DNA from: Tetmemena sp. SeJ-2015 | Lineage: Eukaryota; Ciliophora; Spirotrichea; Sporadotrichida; Oxytrichidae | DNA length: 64,000 nt | Assembly (NCBI GenBank): GCA_027382625.1 | Contig: JAJKFJ010021767.1 | Coordinates: forward strand, 62,001 to 126,000 | Reading direction: 5' to 3' | In this document: in pieces, positions 1 through 10,184 of the stretch | Layout of the letters: the number at the start of each line of letters is the position of its first letter | How positions within the stretch are numbered: position 1 is the stretch's first letter | Made by a program: the position numbers and the translations under genes | The notes under the pieces: generated by a model | What the model was told of the DNA's origin: nothing | Database searches by the model: none | The model's input: only the letters and a program-made list of their open reading frames with translations

Positions 1-1
1 T

Positions 2-1117
2 CAATCTCAGCTAAATGTGATAAAGTATAACAACTTTATTCAGGGAGTGGAGCCAAACGATCTATCTATTTTTGCAAAAATAAGGATATATCCTATCATA
101 TAGGAATCTAATTTTGTGCAAAAGAGACTATACATCAACATATTTGAATGGTGTGATCTCAGTACTTTTATTTTCAAAATTTTGAGATGCTGTAGGAAGA
201 TGTACATGCTTAGCTGGAATATAGAACTACTTAAGAAATTACTCACAAATAATCTAGATGGAAGTGTAGTTTAAAGGAACAGAGAATAGTCAAAGTATCA
301 CCTTTTCAAAGAAGAAGTAGTCAGATAATCCTCGCAAACTGCCAAAAATAAAATCAAGATAAAAATAAACTAACCAAATAATCAAGAAGATGCGAATGCT
401 TTATCAAAATCTAAACTTGAAAGATTTTAGATCGTAACTGAAGATTCTGAGTTTTTGAGAAAACTGGCTCTATTTATTTCTTGCACTAGACTTTGTATAA
501 GTTGTGGTGAACTGAACCTTGACATTAAGATCACAGATTAGAAACTGATAATGTGTCCTATCCTCAAGCTACCTATTTGCTTCCAATGCAAACAGCTTGA
601 AAGATTTAAGATGATAACTTAAAGTTAGGCGTATAAGTTATTTGACATAGATTACTAAGTTTTCAAAAATTTAAAGCTAAAATACATAGAAGTAAATCTC
701 AAAAATTAACCTACTACATCCAATAAATTTGGAAAAGGGAGTTATTAAAACTATCAAAGTAAAGTTAATTGCAATATTGAAAGGTACTACTATCTATTCT
801 AGATAGAAGTAAAGTACTTGCAGTATCTTGAAAATTAGGGAGTTTCTGCAGAATACAGAAAGAAAATCGTCTAAAAGGCAAAACAAGCTTCTAAATTTAA
901 GAAACTCAGATATGAACTAGAAAAGCAATACGGAATCACATCGGCATAGTGCTCTGACTCATAGTTATCTTCTCATATTGATAAAAAGCTGAAGATCAAT
1001 TAAATTGCCAAGATATATAAAGAGAAGGAAAAGAAATCTTCTGTTTAAATAAAAATGAACAAGGCTATTATGCTTAGTGAAAAAATTAAAAATTCTGATG
1101 ATTTTTTTAATGATTGA
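2..1117 (+). CDS. XPA-like zinc-finger protein, 5' end cut by window edge
   Basis: With TAA/TAG read as Gln the frame is open from base 2 to a TGA at 1115-1117 (372 codons), so the start lies outside the window or in an upstream segment. The middle has a CxxC pair (CISCG), then LPICFQCKQ followed by KMITQSQAYKLFDID. This resembles the XPA core: a C4 zinc finger, then the K-x-ITKTxAKxxYLL-like motif. After it comes LKYIEV and, further on, a YYYLFQIEVKYLQ stretch comparable to the MKLYLxxQV segment of XPA. The C-terminus is basic and probably helical. XPA binds damaged DNA in nucleotide excision repair. The match is by eye and weak outside the finger; other C4-finger proteins are possible. In-frame IESs may still lie between about 640 and 800. 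Confidence 0.5.
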
Positions 1118-1169
1118 ATATCACTTATTTTATGGGTTTCGGAAAATTAAAATTGATTAAATATATTTA

Positions 1170-1702
1170 ATGGAAAAATTAGGCGAACAAAAGATCCCAG
1201 TTATAATTGAAGGAATAAAAGAAGAGCTAAATAGAGAAAAAGACTGTCTCTTTTGCAGTTTTGTAGAAATAGAGGAAAAATGCATATACGATATATTGAT
1301 TTTTAATCGAAGATGACTGGGTATTTGTGTTCAGGGATATAAAGCCAGATGCTTGATTTCACTACTTTTATTTATATTGTACTAGATGATCAGCAAGTTT
1401 CATATCAGGAATTTAAACTCGGTGGACTACGAATCAGATACACACTATTAGCTTTTCAATCACATGAATAAGATAAGCCAAACTGTTTTAAAAGAAATGC
1501 ATCCTTAAGAATTTGAACAAAGATAAATAAAGTTTGGCTTTCACAAGCCTAGATACACAAGCTAAAATCATCTTCATATGCACTGCTTAATTGGACAAAG
1601 GAAATTTATTTTATATTCATGGGCTATGTCTAATTTAACTGCTTAACTTTTAAAAGTATTCACTAAGTATGCTAAGATTTCGAGGCTTTTAGGAAAAATA
1701 AA
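1170..1702 (+). CDS. HINT3-like HIT-family nucleotide hydrolase, with in-frame TGA
   Basis: ATG at 1170. The protein has the HIT fold landmarks: CLFC near residue 29, then EDDWVFVFRDIKPDA, HYQMISKFHIRNLNS, FGFHKPRYTSQNHLHMHC. HLHMH is the histidine triad (HxHxH) and the preceding GFHxPxxTS matches the HINT3 subgroup. The reading needs removal of two inserts (1289-1307 and 1363-1379). One oddity remains: codon 1354-1356 is TGA, where HINT3 proteins have a residue between IKPDA and FHY. It could be a nonsense change, a sequence error or a further small unresolved insert. The 3' end is not resolved; homology stops near 1702 and no TGA follows at once in this frame. Likely role: hydrolysis of purine nucleoside phosphoramidates or AMP-lysine adducts. 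Confidence 0.7.
1289..1307. other. IES, 19 bp, pointer CGA (HINT3-like gene)
   Basis: CGA repeats at 1289-1291 and 1308-1310. Removing 19 bp joins KCIY to EDDWVF in frame. The insert is AT-rich and has no GT..AG ends. Confidence 0.85.
1363..1379. other. IES, 17 bp, pointer TACT (HINT3-like gene)
   Basis: TACT repeats at 1363-1366 and 1380-1383. Excision gives HYQMISKFHI, which aligns column by column with the HYLVVPKKHI type segment of HINT3 proteins. Confidence 0.7.
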
Positions 1703-1822
1703 CTAAGTCATAAACTTTGAAAATTTAATTTTAAGAACTCTAAATATTTTTCTATTTAAAGCACTTATGAGAATTAAGGTTATTTAAAAATAGCTATTGA
1801 TACAGTCTCTTGCAGAATTTGT

Positions 1823-2653
1823 TCATGAATAGTATTTAGATAAGTTGTTATAATCCACCCATTTTCTTTTTTGTTGTAAGTTTTATTTGAGAGAGTTCTT
1901 TTCAAAGAAATTAAGATCGTTAACGCTTCGAGACGTCCCAAGATTTCTATCTCGCTTAGCGCCAAAAGAGTTTCCAGCATTTTAAACATAGACAAAGTTC
2001 TCTTGAACTACCTTGGGTGATGTACAGCATAAAGATTTTGCAGAACAATGATGATGGGGATGGTGGTGCAAATGACAGCTGTTACAAAAAGTCATAGGCA
2101 TCCCAGTTTCATAAACACCATTAACGCTTGACCAGGGTTAAGGTGGAAAGTAATATTTTGGTGGGGGTAAACTTTAGATGAATCTTCTCTTTGAAAATAA
2201 ATATATAGCAAATATAGCATAAGGCTTTCAACCTTGTCATCAATTCTTTTAGTGAGATCTTGAATTCTTTTGAGTTCAAGATGAACCTCTTTGTCAGCTC
2301 TGAGTGTCTCTTCTTCTTTCATCATGAGTGCCTCTTTGAGTGACTCAAGATCATCTTTTTCGTTGAGCATGTCTAGTTCTTTGAGTTTCGCTTTTTGTGT
2401 GAGCATCTTTATTCTTTCCTTCATTTCTTCAATTTTGCGTTTCTCTCCCTCAGATTGAGACTGAATTTGTCTGTCGTAGTCACTTTTCTATAAAGTTATT
2501 CAAGTTTTAGCCATTATGCGGGAAAATTTAACTAAAACTTACCAGGTAGTTGTAGTAAGCATCGTAGTAGTGGTTAACTTAGTGATTAGGATATTGATTG
2601 TACAGATCCCAGTAATAGTAAGGAAACTAACTGTAGTCATTCACCTTAAACAT
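1823..2653 (-). CDS. Coiled-coil protein with His/Cys-rich C-terminal part
   Basis: ATG at 2653 starts a Tyr/Asn-rich exon (MFKVNDYSQFPYYYWDL). A canonical intron (GTAAGT...TTATAG, 2488-2542) separates it from a charged helical stretch (SEGEKRKIEEMKERIKML) of about 70 residues. Further on, a different frame reads very naturally: SLPPPKYYFPPQPW, MPMTFCNSCHLHHHPHHHC, SLCCTSPKVV, ending at TGA 1823-1825. The Cys/His cluster could bind metal. The two halves are out of frame, so an unresolved insert lies near 2190-2230. The intron-corrected length leaves a remainder of 2 nt, as expected if one more non-multiple-of-3 insert is removed. I do not recognise the family. Confidence 0.55.
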
Positions 2654-2659
2654 TATACA

Positions 2660-4600
2660 ACTCTATACATACATAGGTGTAAGTGTCGGCAGGGTAACTT
2701 GTCATTTATTTTTAATTCTATACAAATATTTCTAACTCAAATTCAGTCATTTCTCTAAGCTCATTCTTTAATAAAATTAATCAATACTCAACTTATTTAA
2801 AAGAAAAAAAGTTTACCTGATAAATTATATATGCTCAATGATAAATATAGCATGGACGCTTCTAGCAATAACGAATGTTCTTATTTGGCTGACGCTCAGT
2901 CCTTTTTAAGATTTGATCTTATAAGTAGTGAGTAACCGAAGGATGATTGCTCACTCTATATATCTTACTATAGGTTATCTAAATGTTAAATATCTTGGGA
3001 GAAGGTGTTAAATTTTGTCTATATTTATGCGCTTGGCGTGTTCTCAAGCGACTCTGTCTAACTTTCCTCAATTTAGTGAATATTTTGCTACTTTTTAATG
3101 CTCAAAGTATCATTGCTAATTTAAATTTCAGGATAGCCCCTCAACCTCTAAAAACTCTGAGTGCTACTAAATTAAAACTTTAGAGTTAGAAGTCTTGCAT
3201 ATCAGGGGGTGCTTGGAAGGAAAACTTCGAAGGGGATTGAGAGAAGAGTGAGGTGTTGTCAAGCTACTGGAATCGCTTGGAAGCATTACTAACACTCGCC
3301 ATCTCGTCCTTATTCTCTCCACTTGAAATTTCACTACGCTCTTCTACTCTATCGATCCCTGATAAGACACTCTAATATTTTTGAAGCGTGCTCTGCTAAA
3401 AGGGCAAAGTTAAGTGCTTTCAAAAAATATTAAAAGCAGGTAAATTTCCTACTTGATAGGAAGTAGAGGGTTGAGTGAGGGAGTTTTAGTTTCCTTGTAC
3501 TTCGCGTGCATACAGTTATCGGAAATTATCGTTGTTAACGGAGTTTTCAGAATTTTTGGGCTAAGTTTTATTGAACACGCTTGGAAAAACGTACTCTTCG
3601 GAGGACTTAGGTTTGACCTGCTGGTTTAATAGCTTGCTCAACATTCGAGAACTTTCATTCTCAAAAAATAATGCTCTCTAAAAGGTAACTGCCCGCTTTC
3701 GTAATACTTAAGATTCTAAGCTAAAAATCAAGACAAGATATACATAAGCTTTCTCTTCCTTTATGATATTGGTGTTCAGCTTTTAGGTAGATAGTTGACT
3801 GGATTTTAGTGTATCAAAAAGGTAGTCGTCTTGGTTTTCTTAATTAATTGAAGTACTCGACTCACTAATTAAATCCGACGCTTATTAAACCAGCCCTTTA
3901 TTTTTATTGATATAATCCTTAATATAGTTAAAATAAAAATCGTAAACTCTTTTTATAGATCTTAATTCCTAATGAATAATGAAGTCCTCAAAGGTTTCTG
4001 CCTTAGTTTTATTTTCTTCTTGCATTCTGATGACATTTTGAAGTTTCTACTGCTTTTGAGTTATCTCGTTATGGAAATTGAGATAGTCAAAATCGTCTTC
4101 TTCGTTCTACTAGGCGTTCTTTGAATCATTAGAATGAGAGGAATCTTATTTTTTAAAAAATAACGCAATCTGTTTCTGAGCAGTACTCCTCTTCATAATT
4201 ACCGTAAGTACCTGCCACCTTTTAGCCTGCAAAATAAAATAGTGCATCTAGGGGTTCACTCATCTCATATTAAAGCGCCTATTTTTAGATTTGATGCTTG
4301 AGTTCTAACTCGTGGTCGATTGTCTCAACCTTTATAATATTAATTTATAATTGCTAACCTGTTTGATGACATCTTAGAGATTGGGGATTCGCTATAAAAG
4401 AATGAATAATATTTATTGTGTGTGTGAGTTTAAATTCGCTGATTCCTATTATCGAACTTAAGTAGCTCTTAGCGCTGTCTGAAATCCTTAAGCGCGTTAT
4501 TGGTCGATTGCAGATGATGAAGTTATTAATTCTTAGCCTCTTCCAATTGCTATTTAAGGGCAAGGCGATCCTGCTTATTCTAGGAGGAGCCTGACGATTC
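2660..4600. other. Long stretch without a supportable gene
   Basis: No frame on either strand stays open over a useful length when only TGA is a stop, and no known motif was seen. Parts (about 2870-3700) look somewhat less AT-rich than neighbouring spacers. No terminal inverted repeats or telomere-like repeats were noticed by eye. It may be germline-limited spacer DNA or a degraded element. Confidence 0.4.
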
Positions 4601-5002
4601 ATGCTAAAATATATTAGGTATGCTCACTTTCCGCAATAAAAGAAGCAGAGGAATCACAAGAAGAGCTACCTTAAGAACCTAAGTCCTAAGATAAAAAATG
4701 TAAAGATTGGCAACTGCTACTTTCAATAAGAGATCCGATACTCATAGCCATCCTACTAGAGTGCTTTTACTTGCTCAATCTAATTGAACTGGAGTGACTC
4801 TGTTACTTTGGTTCTCTCTTCATGTAACTGGAAAACGAAGACTTGCTTAAGCTTGAATCTTAATGGTGCAGCAGGCTTCCTTACTTTAACAAATAGAATC
4901 ATAAGATATATATATATAGTGAGTGTTTAAACTTCTAAATTTGGTGATTGTGATCTTGAAAAGTTTCATTTCGCATATAACGCTCTGTGGATGACCCTTT
5001 GA
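4601..5002 (+). CDS. Hypothetical ORF, 133 aa
   Basis: ATG at 4601 directly follows an in-frame TGA, and the frame runs 134 codons to TGA at 5000-5002 with TAA/TAG as Gln. It starts with a basic stretch (KKQRNHKKSYLKN). It overlaps the opposite-strand frame at 4899-5549, and both cannot easily be real over the overlap. No family recognised. Confidence 0.2.
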
Positions 5003-5549
5003 GGTTTAAAATAAGGAAATTAATGAATTATAAAGCAATTTCCTGAGTTATTTCTTCTAAATGAAGAGTTGGAGATTGGCATAAATCTAGCTAGAGCAAC
5101 TTTTGTATAGCCCTTAGTCTTGCTAGTTAACTATTGAACCTTTTCTAAATCTTGATCTGAAGAGTCAGAAACATCCACCAAATCGTCTATTAAATATTAT
5201 AAAGCAGTCTTAGAATATCAACGAAAGATTATTCATTAAAATGAGTATAGTGGTCGATGTTCTATCTCTCAGCTTAAAGTTGCGCTTCCAATTAGACTTT
5301 CCTTTTCATATCCGTTGCTATATTTTGGGAGAAATGGGGAGAGATGCCTTCCTTCTCTGAGCTCTTAGGATAAGAATAAGTGTTGAAGAGTAATTTTCGG
5401 TCGGACAAGAGTAACACTAGTTTTATACTTTGATTTTCATCATGAAACAGTTCCACACACCGATTCTCCACCCCGCTCTTTGCTATATATAGCAAGGCCA
5501 AATTAAGAAGTAAAAACACTTTAAATTTCTGTGGTAAATGTAGCAACAT
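4899..5549 (-). CDS. Hypothetical protein with N-terminal hydrophobic segment
   Basis: From ATG at 5549 the frame is open for 216 residues to TGA at 4899-4901, long for AT-rich DNA with TGA as the only stop. Residues about 10-24 (VFLLLNLALLYIA) look like a signal peptide or membrane anchor, followed by a soluble, Gln-rich part. Inserts may hide inside. No family recognised; the overlap with the opposite frame at 4601-5002 lowers confidence. Confidence 0.35.
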
Positions 5550-5753
5550 AAAGCAATCTCCAACGCTTTCACATTGCTAAAAGCCTCAGCTTATAAATAT
5601 AATGTTAAATAATTGCAGCTATAGTGTGTTCGATCTATGAATGCTTGGCATCTGTGGATGTAAGTTCTGTTTATTCATGCTCTTATTTTGCGTTTTTAAA
5701 TGAATATTTGAAGAGATGCTTCTCAGATATAGAATATATCTCATTTTGATGTT

Positions 5754-6258
5754 TCATTTGCTTTTCTTTCCAAATCTCCCTCTAATTTATTTATTAAGAT
5801 CATATAAACCAATTTAATATTCCCATAATGAGGTATTAAATTGCAAAAAGTTTAACTGCCTTACATTTTCAATGATCGTTTTCAAGTTCTCAACTTATTC
5901 CTATATAAATTTAGCTCTTAAATTCACTTTTATAATTAATAATGAAGTGCAATAAGCGGATAGCTCGGAATATTCCAACTCCGATCCAAATAACTATTGA
6001 CTTATTGCTCGAAAAAGATTATAGGTATCCTATAAAATTTTCATTTATTTGACCTTTCATAATGAAATTTGCGTTAAGAAAATTATAAGAACTTACATTT
6101 CCGATTTCGTGAATATCAAATCCTGCTTTTCCCAATCCCTCTATCGTTAATTTTTCTAAATCGAAGGAGTCTTCCACTTTAACGTTTTGCAAATGGCGAT
6201 TAACTTCCGAATATGCCTGGAAAATGATCTCGCAGCTAGCATCATTAAGTATTTCCAT
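5754..6258 (-). CDS. OTU-like protein lacking the catalytic cysteine
   Basis: Two exons joined at a canonical intron (GTAAGT...TTATAG, 6030-6096, 67 nt) give 146 codons, stop TGA at 5754-5756. Around residue 50 the protein reads GFDIHEIGNDTYNLFRAISQQLFG. This matches the OTU cysteine-protease start, in which the usual motif is D-G-N-C-L-F-R-A before a helix and a tyrosine/glycine. Here D-T-Y-N replaces D-G-N-C, so the nucleophilic Cys is Asn. The intron falls directly before this motif. The C-terminus (FGKKSK) is basic and I see no clear catalytic-His segment. It may be a pseudo-deubiquitinase, a degenerate copy or a fragment. Family assignment is by motif only. Confidence 0.55.
6030..6096 (-). 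other. Spliceosomal intron, 67 nt (OTU-like gene)
   Basis: GTAAGT at the 5' end and TTATAG at the 3' end on the minus strand. Removal joins HEIGN to DTYNLFRA and opens 92 further codons. No flanking pointer repeat is needed. Confidence 0.75.
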
Positions 6259-6520
6259 AATAAGGCTCTCACTCTTATTTAAATAGAGTTCATAAATTCG
6301 TTTATATTTGAGGCTCTCTTTTAATATTGTCAGAGATTAATATAACTTTATTACGAAATATTTTTCCTGCTTTTCAAACTTGAAAAATTAAATCATTCTA
6401 TTTCATCTTTATACCTCTATTTGATAATCATTGTGATAGTAAAATTGATCCTCTATATTTGACTTTATCTTCTTTAAATATGATTGATACTGCAAGTTAA
6501 ATTTGGATGGGAGCAAATTT

Positions 6521-8254
6521 TCATTTATACTTAGCGTGGAACTTTTGGTTAAATTCCTTAAATCTCTGCAAGACTTCCTTCATGCGATCAGTAGGGCACA
6601 CTAGATTGGTGATTCTTAGATGGTACTCTCCATCTCTCTGGCCAAAGCCACTTCCTGGCACTGTCATTATTCCAGTCTCTTCCACAAGGTCCATGCAGTA
6701 CATGAAGTCAGGTTGAACGCCTTTTTCTTAGGCTGCCTAGATGGCCTTCTTAGTGAAGTGAATTCTTGGCATGCCATACATGGCTCCTTGAATCTCAGAG
6801 CAAGAAATGTTTATCATGTCATTGAAAGCGGAAGTAAGGAGCTCAGCACGCTCTTTGAGGCCTTAATAGATCTCTGCCTTTTCCTTTTCGTAGAGTTCAA
6901 CTGTTTCATTGCTCTCCACTCCCCTGACAGGTGGATCGACTGAAAGCATAGTTGCTACTTAGCCAACAGTGTTTGAGCACAGCTCAATTGACTTCAGCTT
7001 GTAGAGCTCATCATTCACTCTAGGGTCAAGATTAAACATGAATCACACTATAAAATACTTTATTTTCTATTTCCATAAAGACAAATAAAATGATTCAAGA
7101 AGATTTTATAATTTACTCTTTAGCACAAGCATAAGATTATAAAAATCTTAATTATATTTAGGGTTTCATTATGAGCTTCAAGCCATCCGCCTCTCAAACC
7201 ACACTCGCCCATCAAGCCCTTTGAAATTGAATTTAACGACAGAAGTTCAACATTATCTCTTATGGCGGGACTCTGCTTTGCAAGTACCTTTCTAAAACTA
7301 TGGAACTGTACACCTTCCTTATAAACATTGTTTTGATAAACTTCGTCAGCCATTATCAGAATGTTTTTATCGTAGCAGATGAAAAATAATGAATTATTCA
7401 GATGTTGATAATCTCAGCGATGTTTTCCTCAGTCTTTATAAAGAAATATAGATGAACTGCTATGATTTTAAGTCAGCACCTATCCAGTAGGGTTTCCTGG
7501 ATTAATGACGACCATACTTCTAATATTGACATCCTCTTTCTAAGCCTTTTTAATTGCCTTCTTGAGTTCTTTCTCGTCTAATCCCCAATTCTTTTTCTCA
7601 TCGAGATAGTAGTTTACTTGTTTACCTCCGTTGAGAGTGATAAGTGCAGAGTATAGAGGATACTGAGGGATTGGAATCAAAATACCGTCTCTTTCATCTC
7701 TGATAAGCATAGAGAAAGCTGTTCTCACTCCCTCAGATGCACCATTAGTGATATAGATGTTGTTGGGATCGGCCTCCACTCCATCTCTCTACTTAATGTA
7801 GTCTGCTACCTTTTCTCTGACTACGTTGAAACCCTTGGAATTACTGGTGTAAGCACCCATGGGAGTTTTAAGCAACTTGGAGTACTTTTCAGCTCTTGCT
7901 CTGGCATCTGCACTGATACTCTCTGATTGCATAAGAGGAGGGTGCAACAAAGCTGCTAGTACCTAATTTAAAAGTTTAATTGAAGCTTCTTCTGAAGATA
8001 ATTGTAATACTAACCTCTCTGTTGAAAGTTAGGTGGCCCTGGCCAACAGCTTGTGGGTTGCCAATATTGAGGCTGGTAGTTGACTTGAAGGGGAATTGCT
8101 CTCCGTTGTTGATTGAGGTTTAGATTTGCTCTCCCCTCATAGGGATCTTGCCTCTGACTGCGTACTCTGCCTTCTTCACGTTTTCAGAGAGTGACTCGTA
8201 GGTTAAGTTCTTAGCATAGAGGTTTAACTTTAGCAGCAAAGCCTCTCTAGCCAT
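6521..8254 (-). CDS. Alanine aminotransferase
   Basis: PLP-dependent class I/II aminotransferase of the alanine (glutamate-pyruvate) type, interconverting alanine and 2-oxoglutarate with pyruvate and glutamate. Landmarks in order: KKAEYAVRGKIPMRG, SLNIGNPQAVGQG, NNIYITNGASEGVRTAFSML, IPQYPLYSALI, VINPGNPTGQVLTEENI, ILIMADEVYQ, SLNSISKGLMGECGLRGGW (the SxSKG lysine that binds PLP), EAHNLDPRVNDELY, MTVPGSGFGQ, and a C-terminus HAKYK before TGA 6521-6523. Four inserts (7031-7167, 7376-7398, 7431-7470, 7961-8012) must be removed. The corrected length is 1482 nt, 493 aa, close to the usual 480-500 aa. The start at 8254 (MAREALLLKLN) is the first Met and has a short, possibly mitochondrial-type leader. 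Confidence 0.93.
7031..7167. other. IES, 137 bp, pointer ATTA (alanine aminotransferase)
   Basis: ATTA repeats at 7031-7034 and 7168-7171. Excision joins GGWLEAHN to LDPRVND in frame, as in ALT homologues. It is the longest simple IES found here and is strongly AT-rich. Confidence 0.85.
7376..7398. other. IES, 23 bp, pointer CAGATG (alanine aminotransferase)
   Basis: CAGATG repeats at 7376-7381 and 7399-7404. Excision joins AEIINI to CYDKNILIMADE. The insert carries an in-frame TGA on the coding strand. Confidence 0.9.
7431..7470. other. IES, 40 bp, pointer AGTC (alanine aminotransferase)
   Basis: AGTC repeats at 7431-7434 and 7471-7474. Excision joins NPGNPTGQVL to TEENIAEI in frame. Confidence 0.9.
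7961..8012 (-). other. 52-nt intron or IES in alanine aminotransferase
   Basis: On the minus strand the insert can be read as an intron GTTAGT...TTAG (7963-8014) or as an IES between ACCT repeats at 7961-7964 and 8013-8016. Both give the same product, joining FNREV to LAALLHPP. The sequence alone cannot decide. Confidence 0.75.
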
Positions 8255-8770
8255 GGAGAATCTGCTTTATTGAAGTGAACTTTTGCAGCATTTTTAATTT
8301 AACGCCTAATTATCTTCAAAATACTTGAAAAATTTAGTTTGTAATTTTATGAACATAGCTAGAACATAAATTACTTAATTATATATCCATTTTGGTTTCA
8401 TTTTTATAAATTACGTTACATTTTGACAATTAAAATAAATTTTAACTCTAATTTTTATTATAAAAAATTGTACATATGTCACTATTGAATTTAATTCAGT
8501 CGATAATAAGATTATTGCAGTAATTTGTTTTCAACATTTTAAAATGAATAAAACAATTGTTGCAATATATTTCTGTAGGCCCCTTCTCTCGAGCACGTTT
8601 TATGATCGAAATTATTGTATTAAATTATCATTCCTTGAGTACTCCTCATCATCATAATGCTCTATTTAATATAGATATCTGCGTCACAGATTTAAGATAA
8701 ATATCTTTGATTTCTAGAATCTTAATTCAAAGGTATGGAAGGTAATTAGTAAAGATATGAGAGCTCTTCC
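8255..8770. other. AT-rich spacer between aminotransferase and reductase array
   Basis: Nothing coding seen. Very AT-rich near 8280-8560 and rises in GC toward the reductase stop at 8771. It would hold the upstream region of the aminotransferase gene and the 3' flank of the first reductase. Confidence 0.5.
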
Positions 8771-9869
8771 TCAGTGGGTGGGGTAAGAGATGGCAACGTC
8801 TCTTCTCTGAGCCATGGGTGACCACTTTCTCCAGTCCATGTCGCTCTCTGGCTCGTTTTCGAGCACATCTCTGCACTTCTTTTCAATGTCGGCATTCCAT
8901 TTCTCGTAGAGCTCCAGAGCCTTGATATTCTCGTCAACCTAGGAGATGCGAGTGAAACCAAGGATCACTGTGGACACATCACTGTTTGCCAAGCACCAGG
9001 CCAAAGCAAGTTGAGCCTGAGTGAAGCCAAGTTCCTTTGCGATGTCTGCAAGTCCATTAAGCTTTTTAATAGTCTTCTCTTTCACATTGTCACCGAAGTG
9101 TTGCTTCCATGTGCCAGCCAAGAAATCTTTGTGGTTGTCGTATCTGCTTCCAGCAGGCACATTTCCATCGTTGTACTTTCCAGTCAAGATTCCTCCAGCA
9201 AGAGGGGACCAGATGGTGGTGCCATACTTGTACTCAGCAAATAGTCTTCTGTAATCTTTTTCTATCTCTCTTCTAACCATAGAGTAAGCTGGCTGTTCAG
9301 TGATTGGTTTGTGGAGGTTGAGTCTTTCGCAAAGCTCGATGGCCTTAGCGATTCTGTCTGCGGGCCACATGGAGGTGCCCCAGTAGAAAGCCTTTCCTTG
9401 TTCGATGATTGTGTGCATAGCCTTTACAGTTTCCTCAAGAGGAGTATCGTAGTCAGGTCTGTGGCAGAAGACAACATCGACATAGTCCATCTGGAGTCTC
9501 TTGAGGGAGTTGTTGATGGCTTCCAAAAGATGCTTCCTTGATAAGAATTGGTCGTTGGGTCCATCACCGACTCTCCATAGCTTGGTTGAGACAACGATCT
9601 CTTCTCTCTTGACTCCAAGCTCCTTGAGTGCTCTTCCCATTTGAGACTCAGCAGATCCCTTGTTGTAGATCTCTGCAGTGTCGAAGAAGTTGATTCCGTA
9701 CTCGAGGCATCTCTTGATTGAGTCCCTAGTTACTTTAAATTAAAAATGCTTCGTAGTCTCCATCTTGGTCAGAGTTGAGCCAGTTTCCGAAGGAAAGGGC
9801 TGAAACCTTGAGGCCAGAGTTTCCAAGGTATCTGTAAATCATTTTAGGCTTTGCTGCTGCTTCTACCAT
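8771..9869 (-). CDS. Aldo/keto reductase, K+ channel beta-subunit type (copy 1)
   Basis: First of five tandem minus-strand copies. NADPH-dependent aldo/keto reductase of the Kv-beta (AKR6/7-like) group. Landmarks: IYRYLGNSGLKVSALSFGNW at the N-terminus, INFFDTAEIYNKG (catalytic Asp/Tyr), VVSTKLW (catalytic Lys region), MDYVDVVFCHRPDYDTPLEE, FYWGTSMWPADRIAKA, TTIWSPLAGGILTGKYN (NADPH loop), and VSTVILGFTRISQVDENI near the C-terminus, where a TAG stands for Gln. It ends DVAISYPTH-TGA at 8771. One IES (9733-9748) is removed; corrected length 1083 nt, 360 aa. ATG at 9869 (MVEAAAKPK) lies just before the conserved start. Physiological substrate unknown; a channel-subunit role is inference only. 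Confidence 0.93.
9733..9748. other. IES, 16 bp, pointer CTT (reductase copy 1)
   Basis: CTT repeats at 9733-9735 and 9749-9751. Excision gives GDYEVTRDSIKRC; the other copies have DYELTRDAIK or DYEITRDAIK at this place. Confidence 0.92.
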
Positions 9870-10184
9870 ATCTTTCACTTTATTCCTCAAAAATAAGAAA
9901 AGCAGAATGAGAAAATAATTAAAAATAATGTGGAAGCATTCTTTTGAAATTGTAAATAGAAAAACTTTACAAAAATTAAATGATAAATTATATTTGATTG
10001 TTTTTAATTCCTAAATAATAGTTAAACAAAAAGTTTATTTTAATCTGACAAAACGTGCTTTATAGACAGAGGAGAATAATAAAGAAAGAGAAAATAAAAA
10101 AGGATAGCTTAAAATAAGTTAAAAATTTGATATGTAATAGTAGTTGATCGAGGGGTAGAGTTAAGGAATCTTTGAATCTGTTCC
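9870..10184. other. AT-rich spacer between reductase copies 1 and 2
   Basis: Very AT-rich with runs of A and T, no open frame of note. Expected to hold the upstream region of copy 1 and the 3' flank of copy 2. Confidence 0.5.

Noticed and set aside
2484..2508. 21-bp IES with pointer TTTT in the coiled-coil gene, creating a start at 2514
   Set aside because: It gives a plausible protein start, but a canonical intron GTAAGT...TTATAG (2488-2542) covers the same place and links to a better upstream exon with its own ATG at 2653. A TTTT pointer is easily met by chance.
9011..9640. Plus-strand ORFs across the reductase genes
   Set aside because: They are shadows of the conserved minus-strand frames and recur in the same relative place in every copy.
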